From positions 8,617,501 through 8,681,500 of the forward strand of contig SMMW01000585.1 of NCBI GenBank assembly GCA_004794655.1: DNA of 64,000 nt, given 5' to 3'. The stretch is from Marisa cornuarietis (lineage: Eukaryota > Mollusca > Gastropoda > Architaenioglossa > Ampullariidae). Shown here in pieces: positions 25,701 to 38,299 of this stretch. The notes under the pieces are model-generated. The model was not told the origin of the DNA. It worked only from the letters and a program-made list of their open reading frames with translations, and did not search any database. The translations under genes were made by a program, and so were the position numbers. How positions within the stretch are numbered: the first letter of the stretch is position 1; each line of letters starts with the position of its first letter.

Positions 25701-27423
25701 ATCCAGCAACTCTAACTCATCACAGCCACAGCAGCAACAACAGCAGCAACACCAGTCAGGGTCTGCAGCACCAGTATCACAGGCCAGTGGCACTCAACCA
25801 GTCAACAACACGTTTCTCAGCACAAACCTGCAGATAGGTCAGGTCAACATCCAGAATGTCACTGCTGGTTCCAGCGCCAACATGCAGGTGCAGCAGATGA
25901 CGGGCGAATCCCCACACATGAACATGGCCACAGGAAGCAGCAGTGCCATGATGCATGGAGCTGGCAATGTTGCCATGACCAGCTCTGCCACTGCAAACTG
26001 CAGCAACATGGGAGGAAACATGCCTTCTCACATGGTCTCACACATGGCTCAGCAGCAGCACCAGGCGATGATGATGAGTGGAGGAGGTGCAGGGGGTGCA
26101 CAGGCAAGCACAATGGGCATGTCACAGTCCCAATCACAGCATATGCAGAGTCCTTGCACTTTGTCCTCCTCCAGCTCAGCCATGTGCACCATGCCACATT
26201 CTATGCCTCCTTCTTCCCATTATCCTGCCACATCGCCTCCCTACACCACCCACCACCCTATTCCCCACCCATTGCCTCACCCGGCCATGAGCACAGGCAT
26301 GCCACAGTCCCAGATGAGTAGCTCTTTAAGTGGGGCAGGCAACCGTTTGGCATCCCCGCCTTTCCCACCCAGTACCATGGGCAATGCCAACATTCAGATC
26401 CAGCCCAAGGCCCCAAACACAATCCAGTACCTCCCTGCCAATCCACCTCCTTCACAGCAACCACCTCAGTCTGCCATGAGCATGGGAGTTGGAGGTGGTC
26501 CTCCTGCCAAACGGCCTGCACCAGATATGGATTTCATGCCCCGCTACAATTCTCCAATGGATGTCAAGAACCCGTCATCAACATTGCAATACTTCCCAGG
26601 TTCACCTAATCACGGTATGCGGCACTCTTCTGCTGGCATTGGACCTGCTGGGGCCATGTCAGATTTCCCCCCTCACCAGACAGTAGAAATGCACCAAGCC
26701 ATGATGATGCGAGGAGGGGGTCCTGCACCTCAAGATTATGGACACATAGGCTTGATGGGGCAAGGCATGCCACCAGGAATGGGGATGCCACCTGGTGGTC
26801 CTGCCCCAAGTCCAATGCAAAGCCCCATGGGGATGGACGGCAGCATGCGAGGCATGGAGATGAGTGGCAGCATGACTGGAATGACCAGTCCTATGGACCC
26901 CATGATGATGGGGCCCAGCCCTAGTGCAATGCGTACCATGTCTGCTATGGGACCAGGGGGCTCAGGTGCAATGGACCCTATGTCTCCCATGTCCTCCATG
27001 ATGGGTCCCGGGGGTGGGTCACATGCAGGACACCACTACCCTGGTGCACCTCCTTCAGGATATATGCCTAATGGACAAACCATGATGATGAGTCAACAGA
27101 TGCAAGGGTCAGGACCAGCTGGTTTGCCAGGCCATCCAGCTTCTCTGGGGCCCAGCATGCCCATGTCGCATGCTGGAATGCCCCGTATGCCAGGTAGTGC
27201 CTCGTCGAACATGCGCATTCCCATGCAGCAGAGTGGACCTGGACCTGGCTCCAGTCCTGTAAGTGGAGGATATTCGGCACAGTATCAGCAGTTTCAACAA
27301 CAATTATACTCCCAGGGACGATCGCGACAAATGTCGCCCATGGGGCACATGATGGCAGGTGGCCCTGCAGGAGCAGGACAACCATATATGGGCATGATGC
27401 CTACCATGCCTGGACCTAGCTGA
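19578..27423 (+). CDS. BCL9: BCL9/Legless homologue, nuclear Wnt co-activator (whole gene)
   Basis: Coding exons are 19578-19755, 20104-20151, 22203-22465, 22704-24985 and 25680-27423. All have GT-AG borders, phases agree, and they sum to 4515 nt (1504 residues). BCL9 bridges beta-catenin and the Pygopus PHD finger in the Wnt enhanceosome. HD1 lies at about 123-160 (core VFVFTTDLANDAAEAV, ending IAYH), the Pygopus-binding block. HD2 lies at 316-343 (LTPEQLERREEQLANLRKIG then QMLFPGE), the helix that binds beta-catenin armadillo repeat 1. Further blocks are AWLQMQQDYYDKK near 452, GPPPPYYSS, a basic KRKRED at 681-686 followed by QPTPSPTQLTYLNQFEGQEL, and TLQYFPG at 1225-1231. The rest is Met/Pro/Gly/Gln/Ser low complexity, as is normal for the family. 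The N-terminus before HD1 is only about 120 residues, shorter than in vertebrate BCL9. The start has A at -3 and is the first ATG not followed by an early stop. Confidence 0.95.
20104..20151 (+). CDS. BCL9: BCL9 coding exon 2 (48 bp microexon-like)
   Basis: Acceptor TTCAG|AA and donor GATG|GTGAGT give a 16-codon phase 1-1 exon (ETSNLEDNNKNKIKTD). It is symmetrical, so skipping it would keep the frame and alternative splicing is possible. Confidence 0.75.
22203..22465 (+). CDS. BCL9: BCL9 coding exon 3, HD1
   Basis: It carries the Pygopus-binding HD1 block at residues about 123-160. Acceptor TTTGTAG|GT (phase 1); donor CCAG|GTAAGT (phase 0). Confidence 0.92.
22704..24985 (+). CDS. BCL9: BCL9 coding exon 4, HD2 and central region
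   Basis: A 2282-bp exon beginning KNPPKSGLYG (phase 0) and ending in AATAA|GTAAGG (phase 2). It carries HD2 and the AWLQMQQDYY, GPPPPYY and KRKRED blocks. Reading through the donor would hit a stop at 24987-24989, so retention of the following intron would truncate the protein after HD2. Confidence 0.92.
25680..27423 (+). CDS. BCL9: BCL9 coding exon 5, C-terminal region
   Basis: The terminal coding exon begins with the T that completes an Asn codon and runs to TGA at 27421-27423. It has a Gln run near its start, Met/Gly/Pro-rich repeats and the conserved TLQYFPG block at residues 1225-1231, and ends MMPTMPGPS. Confidence 0.92.
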
Positions 27424-30400
27424 GGCTTCCATCTTGCTGCTGTCCGTCATATTCTGGTGTGAAACAGAATCAACAGAGGAAGAGTGATAGCACTTTTTAC
27501 TGACAACAATGTAATTAACTGTTTAGTGATGAGCTCTTGGAGTTAGCTCTGCAGATCTCATCTGGCATTCTTGTTATGCTGAACATACTGGAGAATTCAA
27601 GTGAATAGCACTGTGCAAAGGAGCGCAAGCCCAGCTGATTGAATCGAATGAATGTGACAAATGCCTAGCAATAAGCAGCCTTGTATTATCTCTGTAGCAT
27701 GAGTTTGCTCAGCCACTGTCTGTCCCCCCAGGATTCAGCTTACATTGGAAGTGGTACAATGATTTTTGACTGAGCAACGAAATAACTGAGGCTATGTCAT
27801 CTTCAGCAAGTGTGTGAATTATGTAGTGCATGAGAAACTTGTTTTTTTTTTAATTTAAATCGCCAAGTTACCTCTCAGTAATAACCCAAACTGGCTGCTG
27901 ACCTCACAATACAGTGTACTAATTGTTGGTTGTCAAACATATTGCAAGGCAATTTATAAGCCAGCATTCAAAATGTGGACAAATTTCTCTTGTAACTTGG
28001 TGGTAATGCCAAAGTTGTGTTTTATCTCTATATGACTTGTCTGATCTGCATGAAAAAGAAAGGTTGCAAATAGCCCCTCTCCCCACTCAGTGCCAGCGTG
28101 CCTGCTGCCTCTCAAACTGCCCTGTGATATGACTTCAACGCAAAGAAATTTTGACAGATGCTTCAGGCCGTGGCATGACAGCTCAATACCTGCACCGGCT
28201 GCAGTGCTTAGCAGGAAAGAAACTAACTTGTACAGTTCATTTTCACATACCTCCACCATCTTCATACTGCCCAGCAGCCATCATGCATGCACATCTGTGT
28301 GTGGATGTGCATATGTGCATTTTTGTATGTTTGGGTGTGCATGTGTGTATGCACGTGTGCATGTATGTGTGTTAACTCCATACAGAAGTATCCATGTGTT
28401 GATGCATTATTATATGCTTTGACCATCAAGTACTGCTTAGGCTTAGGTTTGTTATCTGCCTCTTGGTGCTCAGTATCTGCAGATAGACTGAAAAAGAAAG
28501 AGTGCATTGTATGTTACATGGTGATTTTTACCATGCTTATAAAAGCATGCAACATTCAGCTGTCTTTTTGTTATAAAGCATTGAACCTGTTTATTGTGAC
28601 TACATATAGGTATTCAGGGTGCTTGTTTACTGTGACTACATGTAGGTATTTAAGGTGCCTGTTTACTCAGACTGCATATATTGATAACGAGAGGCTCAGT
28701 CTTAAGCTGGTTTTGAGGCATGTCTCATTTAAGGGATTTATACAGTAGGTCAGCTAAAAGTGGAGCATGTGGGGCCTGGGATAGAGCAGCATATTATAGG
28801 TGTGACAAAATACAACAGTAGTATTTGCAGTGTCCCAGCAATACTGTACATGATCTGAGAAGGTTAGTACGCGAGGAGACAAAGAGTACCATTTCCAGAC
28901 AACTGTTATATACTGCCATTCTTACCACATTGAAATAACTGTGTGTGGATTTTAAAAAGAAAATGTCAGCAGGCTCTGTTTTACACATGCACATGCAATC
29001 ATACACGTACACATGCAATGTAAATGTGCATATGCTTGTGGCTGTGCACCATATACAGTGCACTTACCTGTATTATTTAATGTGGGAAAGATTGCAAGAC
29101 AGTTGATTTAAACTTGATAAAAATAATGCATCATTAGGCAGATTATTTAAGTGCCAACAGTCATATATATCATAATGCCTTTTTAAAAAATCTTGTAGAA
29201 CTTTCATGTAAGTGAATCAAATACTACAGACTTTTAAGATCTTAAAATTATGAATATTATATTATGGATGCATGTCATTTAATTATTAAGACCTTTGATC
29301 AAAACCCATTAAGTAGGTACTTGGTTTATGCAGACATGGTCATAGATTGTTCTGAAAAAAGAGAAGTAATTATAAAAATTTCTTCAATGCTTATGTATCG
29401 GTCTTAGAATCAGTGCATTACAAATTAGACAGATGTTCCGGAAACTTCGCCTTCCACAGATTTTTTTAAGGGACCATCAAAATGAAAAGCAGGAGAAACC
29501 TTTTGAGCAACCCATCCAAAGGCTTATCAAAGCTTAAATGACTGAAGCTTAGTACATTTCATTAATTGATGAGATTAAATAGTTTTATACCTCGTCATTA
29601 AGGAAAAATTCAAAATTCTTCTTTTCTTGAGAGATTAAGCAGGCCACTGATATGCTGTGAACTGCATGGCAACGGCCTACTTAATCACTGCATCATGTAA
29701 GAATAACTTTTCAGGACAGTGCAGTTCTCCTGTCATCAGTATAGTAGACATAGCATTCTGTTCTGTGTGAATTAGGGAAAGCACCATGCAGACTTTGCTT
29801 TTGACATGCATAATGAGTGCATCGACACATGTGGCACTTTGTTACTATTTATTGATAAGACAAAACATTTATTACCATGAGTTATACATCCATTAATACT
29901 ACAGGCTCATTTTTGTTTAAGCTCTTTGTACATCGCATGGTGTGTAGACATATTGTGAGTTCTGTGCCCTGTTACCTTGAGTTTCAAATTGTGCAAGACC
30001 TACATACATGGTGCCAACGCAAGTTTACACATGGACTGTCAGCATTTAAAAACGGTAAATGTGAAGACATGTACAGCAAAAGCCTGAATATTGGGTAGAA
30101 ATATAAAGTGTGAGGCAACAGTTTTTGTGAGCATTTTTTGTAGATCAGAGGTCTGCAGCTGTGATAAACCTGTTTGAAGCCAAAATTCTCAGTAAGGCAG
30201 TTACTTCAAGGGAGGTAATCTTGGTTACTCATAAAGTTCAGGCTTGATACACACTTTCAAGGTCTTAAGTTGTACTTTCAGTTTACAGTAAACTAAATTT
30301 TTTTTTGTATCTTTTTAATCTTCCACTTAAGAAGAATAATGATTTTTGCAACATTAATTCTGTTGAGGATAACAGAGGCATAAAAAACCTGTCAAATTGT

Positions 30401-33400
30401 AATTATATGTTTGAAAAAAGGTTGTGTTTATTTTGCAGTCTCTGTGATGATGCCTGGAAACCACTTTAATTCTGTATTTGAGTATTTTTACTTATTCAGG
30501 GGCTGCTTTTTCTGAAATAAAAGACTACTAAGCCTGTAATTTTTTTTATAGAAGTATAGCTTATTAAAATATTGTGGATTTATTAACACCGCATTTTATA
30601 CTTTTTTTTTTTTTGTAGAGTCCCATGTCATAAAGTATACTTAAAAAATTAAGGGCAGGGAAAGAGGTTCGATATTGTTAAGACTGCCACGGTTGTGTGC
30701 TTATTTCCAGAGGTAAGTTGGTTGTGCCTGCACGTGTTCATTTTGAACACAGTAACCACACTGTGTCGTCAATTATATCCTAAGAAGTTTTTCTTGTGTT
30801 GGAAAGAACATGTTGAGCCATGCACAGTGTGTTTTCTTTCCCTTCATTGTGTAAGGAGCATGTTTCATAGAGCCAGTGGACTTTTTCTAGAGAGCTCATA
30901 AATTTTGATCTTCTTTGCCTACCTCTAGCATTTATTGCATGTCTTAATCCATTCTCAACTTGCTCTGTATGGTCTTTCCAGGTTCTGTATTGATCTCTTT
31001 CACTGGGTACATTTCTTTGTAACCACATTTTGAAGCTGTAATACTTATCTGTTTTGAAAATATGAGAAAATGTGCAGACAAGTTTTTTTTTTGGTATTCA
31101 GACAAAGGGTTTGTTAAACAGGGTACAACAGTTATCTTTTTGGGTCTATTTTAATGATGTTAAAGAAGTGCTTCAAGAAACAACTGTATCATGCAGTGGA
31201 AATGTACAAGATCCATCAGCAGCAAATGCACTGCTTGCATCATATGTGTTTAAATAAACAGTATCAGGCTAAATACATATCTGTTTGCAGCTTTTAAGTA
31301 TTTGTTTACTTTTTTCAATTCCCAAAGTATTTCACGTTATTAATAAAAGTAGAGAAAGTCTTTGCTTTCATTAGAAATAGATTGCCTGTCTTTCACTTGT
31401 GGTCTCTTTATAACTAAAAAATAACCATGACATGCAAGTACTGCAATGGCATTTTGGGTATATATTGCTGGTTATGGTTTTTTTCAGTTAATCCAAAGCT
31501 GAGCTAATCAGTTGTGCAAGCATGCTGATTGAACAAAAAAAAATTTAGCTAGGCATTACCCATGTCATTTTATTCAGATTCATAGACACTTCAGCAAGCT
31601 CTTACCTGCATGTTTGTGCACATGCTTCTTGTTGGTTGTGAAAAAAGGATATTGTACTTGTAAAAGTGTGCTGCTTTGTAGACAGTAGAAGATGCAAGCA
31701 GTTATTTTGCATTAAGAAGTGGAGGAGATTTAAAATATATATATATATGTTTTTGGTGGTGCAAATCCTGCTGAAACATCGGCAGTAGAAAACGTTAAAA
31801 ATTTGGTTTGTGCACACACTCACAGTTGCATGCACATATGTGTGTGTCCACACAATTGCATACACACGAGCAAACAAACATACTACAGACGTGTCGAATG
31901 TAGCGTTGTCAAGTAATGCTTGATAATTGTTCTTAGTTCTGTGCAATGTATTCATGACTAGCCTTAAACATTCAAAAAGGGTTTTAAGAGGCTCAAATGA
32001 TACTTCTTGCAAAAATGATGTGCACACATACACAGTAACATGATATTTAAAAGAGGAAACAAAATATACAAACTCATACATATGTTTGTGTGTGTGCAGT
32101 TGCATTTATGTGCACCTGATGCATACTAATTAAAGGTAGCATGTTAACTTCATCTTGCTGAATATCTTTTTACAGCATAATCCTAAATGGATTATTTTAG
32201 CAGAACACTTAAGAAGTGGTAATTGCATACATTGAAACATTTAAACACCTGTATGGCTTTATGGGGGTGAAGATTTAAACGGGTTTTAAAATTGTATCAG
32301 ATAAAAAAATTGCAGTCTTTTCACCTGCTTATGTGGCCTCCCAGTCCTTTTATTTTCAGTGACTTGAGCAGCTAGTCTAGGAGGCACATTTCATTGCTGT
32401 TTGTTTCTGTAACTCTGTGGACAATATGCTGATTTGCTAATATTAATGGAATTAATTTTTATAAAGGAAAGTAGTTTGGAAATAGAAGAGGACTTACGGT
32501 GGGTCTTTTTTAGATGTAGAACTTTTTGTAAAATAAAACCTACACTATTGCTGTTCTTGTGAATGTAGGCATCTGCTTAAATTGTTGAGCCAAATGTGAA
32601 GCATTTATTACATGCTTTATTATTTTCTAGAACACTTTGGTTATACCATTGCTATATTATTCAATTATTTATATCACAACACTCAAGAAAGCAGTGTATC
32701 TAGTGCATTATTTTACAACTTTTTGGGCCTTCTTCCTGTCTTCTTTTTTTAATAAAAATAACAAATTGGTTTTAGGAGTTAACAATTTAGAGCAGATCTT
32801 CAGCTTACTGGGTTTTTTTTTTAACCAATCACCAAAAATAGAAGGAGGTAACAGACTGTAGGTTACTGTTAAAAAAAAAGCAAACACGAAAGTATTTAAG
32901 AAATTTGGAAAATAGACTGTACCTAAAACATGCATGTTTATAATTTTTGCTTCTGGGCAGATTAGACTTTAGCTTACTGAAAAGCCATTATTAATTTCTC
33001 CTCATGATTAGCTAACTAAATTTTGACACCATATCCTTTTTTTTTTTTTTGCAAGGAGGGGAGGTTGAATATCTGTGATCCTTAAGTGAGTATTTTTTTT
33101 ATGCCAGCATTGTTCAAAAGGTAGCAGCAGTGACAGCACAAAGAAGTGCTCATGCTGGACTACTTACACTAGATGAAATAGACCATAAGAGATCAGATTA
33201 ACTAACATATTGCGAAAAGAGTAATTCACAAGGTAAGACACTTGTTTTAACATTTTTGTTGATGTAAGTACATGAAAAAGAGATCAATAAAGCATAGTGA
33301 AATAATGGGCTTTATGAATCACAACTTCGAGGTGAGGCAAAATAAAAAGTTATGTCTCATGGCATCTTTATTAGTGTTGGGTACAAAACAAAAAGTTAAA

Positions 33401-35900
33401 AGGTGGTGAAAAGAGGTACCGAACACTTAAAACCAGAAGCATGTTACAGTGATGATATTTCACTTAGAGCTTTGCTTCCCAGAGCATAATGCTGATGCTG
33501 CTGTGCACTATATTGAAAACCTCATAATGAAAACATTTAGAGTATGTCTTTTATCATGATCAGTTTTGACATATCATTAACAAATATTTCTTTAAAAAAA
33601 ACTGCATTGTGCAATTACATTTTGTGTAAGTATAGTTTTTTTTAACACTTTTGGTTTTTGCTATCAACACTTTTGTGTGGCTACAGCTACTTTGTGAAAC
33701 AAAAACTGTGTGCATGAGTGAATGCATGTGCATGTTTCTTTAAAGCAAATGTGTGTGCATATATGCATAAGTGATGGCTGTGCATGCATGGGCACAAAGT
33801 TGTATCCAAACTAAAAAGCAGTTTTTTTTTTAAAAATGAGCATGCAGTCTACAGATGTTTGGGTCGTCTAAGTTTGTGTAATATTTACATATGATTTGCT
33901 GCTTTATTTTATGTTTGATTTAATGGAAAGTCAGGTTCGGGAGCAGGGGGTAGGGTTCATTGGCTTTGTTGATTACATACAGATGGCTTATTCTGCATGC
34001 CTACCATCACATTTTCATCCTTTTATTTTTAAATTTAGCAGCCTATATTGTGCAATAAGCTGCTAACAAGGGTACAAATCCCTGCCTCCTGTGTATTTGT
34101 ACAGAAAGGCATACAGATTTTAGAATGCTGATGTTTGTCATTATGACATGTTTCAGAGTAGACACGACAAATGTACTTTGTGTATCAAGTGCATGTATCG
34201 GTAGCTGTGGTAGTTATATTTTTTATTTTCAACGTACATACTATATATATATATATATTATATATATATCATTTTTTCACCTTGATGAGATCCCTGTTCA
34301 AGATTGGAGACTGCTCTTACAGAGGAAAGGAATAAACTTGACTTAAAACATGACTCACTGGCTGTTCAAATTACTGACAGATACCTCATTGTCTTTGGCT
34401 TCACTGAATTTTTGTCTTCATATATTTGTGTTTGATGAGCAGTTTCATGGAAGCTGTTGAGTTATGCTGCATGATGCTAGGTTTTTACACCAATTAGCAG
34501 TTTCAAGAAAAAGTGCCCTGCGTTTTTTGCCTAATTAATTTGGAGGTTTTTTTCTGTGAACTTCATTGAACACTTGTAAACTGAAATTATATCACTGCAA
34601 TAATTAAGTTTCACTGAACAGTTTGAATTTACATTCACTTTAAAGTCTAATGGGGTGTAATTTATTTTATTGCTTGGGTAAATCTCAGTCCAGATTACTG
34701 TTTCCCCTAATCTGTATGAATACATTCCCCCTTCTCAAGATGCATGCCTACAAACATTCCCGTGCAAAGAAAGAGGTCAGCAACACAGACATGTTCAAGT
34801 ATCCCTTTACACTGTAGAAGAACAGGTTAATTAGGCATATCTGTTCATAAACATGAGGTCACTTCTTTCTGTGATGTTTGTAGGCACGTATCTCCAGGAG
34901 GTATTTGCCTAAATTTTGGGAAATAAAATCTTGTACTTAGCTTTGCCCCACTATACCTTTAAACAAATGTTTTATATCCCATGTTCAAACAAAAAGCTCA
35001 TTTAGGATCAATGCCATGTTAAAATATTGAATGTTTTTTTAATACCTTTTGAACAAAAAATCATTCTAAAAATATGGATTTTTTAGAAGAAATTTTTATC
35101 AAGAAGAACATTTAAAACGTTGACATTTACTATAATTATAATACTGAAGGTTTATTTATTCAGCTGGATTGCCTCTTAACATCATAGTGTGATAAATGAC
35201 TCGCTTATCACCACTGCAGTGAGAATCGAGAGGAGCTGGATACACAGGTATCGTCTCAGAACAACTCAACTTCTCTGGTTGTGGAACCTGCTCGCAGTTG
35301 AGGTGTTCTCTCCCTTCCCTTCTCCCCTTTTGTTCAGCCGAAATCATCTTTATGTGGAAGACCGTTCCTACCCAACCAATCACGCATAGATTCTTTTGAA
35401 CGAATTTGTTATCCAGCAGGCAGTAATTAAGAAAATTGAATCACAAGTATGACGTACAAAACATTTATTTTCAAAACAACATTGAAACTACTAAGCATCC
35501 TAAAATATGCCTTTGGCATGAAGTTTTGTCGAAGGTTAACTTTGTTAACATTGAAGAAAGCAATGACGCGGGCCATCTTGTCGTGCCTCGCAGCCCAGCC
35601 ACGATCTTTAATTTTCAAAGTGACCACTGCAGCATAAAGTGACCGTTTTTATTTTTAATTTTTGTGATCTAACTTGAATAGAAAAATTAGAATAATGGAA
35701 TTTGAGACTGCTTTTCATTGTGGAGTTTTATGATAAAATTATATATAGGAATTCTCAGACCCATGGGTCTACACACCTTTATCCTTCTGTATGTTGGGAT
35801 ACAGTTTTTATTTTCATCAGGGTCTGAGCGTTTCAATCTACAATAAATATTTCAAAGGAAACTTTTTTATCATGCTACACAGAAGGAAGGTATGAAGCAG
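27424..35900. other. BCL9 3' UTR and intergenic DNA, no gene seen
   Basis: AT-rich and without recognisable exons on either strand. AATAAA signals on the plus strand lie at 30516, 31253, 31342, 33286 (CAATAAAG context) and about 34331, so the true BCL9 3' end cannot be chosen by eye. Also present are a CA/TG-rich block (28285-28370), a 36-bp tandem repeat (28588-28685) and an AT run (34237-34270). Confidence 0.45.
28588..28685 (+). repeat. 36-bp tandem repeat, about 2.7 units
   Basis: The unit TGTTTAYTGTGACTACAT followed by RTAGGTATTYA starts at 28588 and 28624, with a more diverged partial unit from 28660. Confidence 0.7.
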
Positions 35901-35904
35901 GGAG

Positions 35905-35990
35905 GGAGATAATTGGCGTTTTACGCCGAGCCAGCAACTAAAGTTATCACGGCAAGGCAGCCAGCCCCGTAAACAGATGGAACATGCAGA
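35905..35990 (-). mobile_element. SINE fragment (3' body only)
   Basis: Sequence around GGCGTTTTACGCCGAGCCAG, then CAACTAAAGTTATCACGGC, matches the non-tRNA body of the SINE at 47918-48162 (GGTGTTTTCCGCCGAGCCAG), in the same orientation. No tRNA-like head is visible. Confidence 0.6.
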
Positions 35991-38138
35991 AGGTATGTAG
36001 TAGACAATGCTGCGTAACTGCAGTTGCTACATACTCATATTCTGCGTATTTTTACTTGTAAGCTGGTGTAAGCTTTCGAAATTTGCATTTCCTCGCCTTA
36101 GACTAATTTTGTTAAACGAGTCCATAATTTAAAAGTGCCTTGACCTGCCATTGTCAGACATTGTAAAGACCCAACAGATGTTTATAAACATTTTCGGGTG
36201 GTTTGGTTCAGTTCTTCACAAGATATTGCCAAAATCTGAGCAAATAGCCTTCTGACTGGGAGACAGTGGGGCAAAAAAGAGGTGTTACGTTATGTTAAAA
36301 CATGGCAATGCCTAATGATCACAAACTTGCGGCTCGCCCATTACGGAAGGCATAAATAAACCTCTTTTCTAATTTTACGCAATCGAGTTGACCGCATCTT
36401 GTGTATTTGGATTTTTGAAGCCTTGTGTCTCGTAAATGGAAGCTTTCTCGCCGCCCTCAGATTTTGCAGAAGGTTACTATCTTTAATGATCCTAACAACT
36501 TTTAGCATCTTGTAATGGCTTTATCAATTGAGAATAAAATTCTCTCCCATGAATATGTACAATGCTAGGTTGCATTCATGGTTCTCCATTTATGAATATG
36601 ATCTTGACCACAAATATTCGAGGTTGGACGGCCTCATAATAATTTTGAAAGTTACGCTTCCCTCCCCGACGACACTCCCCCCACCCCCACCTCCCAGACA
36701 AACATCTTGACCGAGACGTTGTCAAGACCGTTACAAATTGCAAGACTAGGAGGAGAAAGTTCTTTCCTATACATAAAATCACCCATAAATTGAAACAGCT
36801 AAAGATGTACAGGTGATGAACTGTTAAGTCTCTATGGGCATTCTACGTCCTACAGTTGGATTGCTGACAAAACGCTGTTTAAACATACAATCTGTTACAC
36901 ATTGCCCGAGTGCTCATCCTTTACTCCCAGGTCTAGAGCTCTGGCCAGAAACCTTGTACATCGAACAGTACAGTTCAAGGTGATGGCCTTTATAAAAAGG
37001 GGTGTTTTCATCCTTTGCCTCTCACACGACCGACCCGTTTTGCAAGTCATCGCGATCAAAATATAGTTTTGCAAGTGGATGTATGTCAAAGATTAGATTT
37101 GCTTGTCACGTTGGTTAAAACAAAGACCCCCCCCCAAAAAAAAAAAAAGTTTGTGTGCGAGTGGTACAGTCAGTGCTGTTGTGTCTAGAGATTTACATTT
37201 CTACATGGCTTTGTCGGTAGCTACTGATTGCCTCTGCTCAAACATTAACCGAGAAACATAAGCTGCCTATTACTACTCTTATTGCATAGCAACAGCAACA
37301 CTGTCCGATAATGAACTTCCCCTCCATCACTCCATCCTTACTCACCACCACCCTCACCGCCACCATATGATCGGTACTTTGGGAAAATTGAGTTTGGGCA
37401 GAAAATATTTCCCTACTCCTTCTCCTCTATCATGTTTTCCTATTAAAAGCAAGTATGACGTCTAAAAATATACAAAAAAATTAAGTGATCATGAACCACA
37501 CGGAATCTTGAGAGTGGTGTCGAGATCGCAGCAGATTCCAGGCAGTTCTGATATTCTAAACGTCCAGGACTGTTCTTCATCGATAAGCCCACTGATCTAA
37601 CCACGGACTTAAATTTATATAACTCCGGGATCTAAACTTTTTGGGTAGATCCACACAGCCATTTTACCACTCTTTTACGTCATAAATCAGCATTCAGCAG
37701 AAATATCTTGACTCCTGACTCCTCCGAATTAAAAATCAGATAAATAACGCAGTTCACGAAAACAACAACAAAAAAATCATGCAACGTTAATGGCTTATAT
37801 ATTTAAAAAAAAATACGAAAATAAAGTGGAAGGCGTTTCTTGTCCTGAGACGGTATCACCTTCCGTGTGGTAAAATGGTGGCTAATCGGCTTCAATCAGG
37901 TGTTAGTTTCAAATCAGTGATAAACCCTTTTAGGACTGGATAAAGTAGCCGAATGTAATAAATGATAACTACAATATTGTCATGTTTGGATAAAAATTGA
38001 AAAAAATCTGTACACCAGAAAAAAATTACTAAAACAAGACCAAAAGAAAGGTATACGTAACAGGTAACGTCCACACTATTGTTCACAACATCACTGAAAT
38101 GTTTAGTATACTGCTGGAAGGAAGATAGGGAGAGTGAG
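35991..38138. other. Intergenic DNA / 3' UTR of the PLAC-array gene
   Basis: No exon recognised. The 3' UTR of the minus-strand gene must begin at 38138, but no good AATAAA appears on the minus strand until about 35.8 kb, so the 3' end is undefined. Confidence 0.4.
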
Positions 38139-38299
38139 CTAGGCCTGGCTGTAGCGATGACAAGTGTAGCAGCAATTCGTGGCAACCGCCTCGTTGAGGA
38201 CGCACTGCTGGCTGCCAAAGTAGCGCATGAAGCTTGTGCAGTTGAGGCTGCGGTGTGTGCCGGCGCTAAAGGTCACTGGTCGGTCCCCATATTCACAGC
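38139..38299 (-). CDS. PLAC-array gene exon 11, PLAC-like module 5 and stop
   Basis: The terminal coding exon, phase 1 in. It starts GCEYGDRPVTFSAG and ends CCYTCHRYSQA then TAG. The first inter-cysteine loop is enlarged to 18 residues (spacing 18-11-9), and LNCTS within it is a possible N-glycosylation sequon. Confidence 0.85.

Noticed and set aside
25560..27385. Antisense open frames under BCL9 exon 5
   Set aside because: Shadows of the coding exon.
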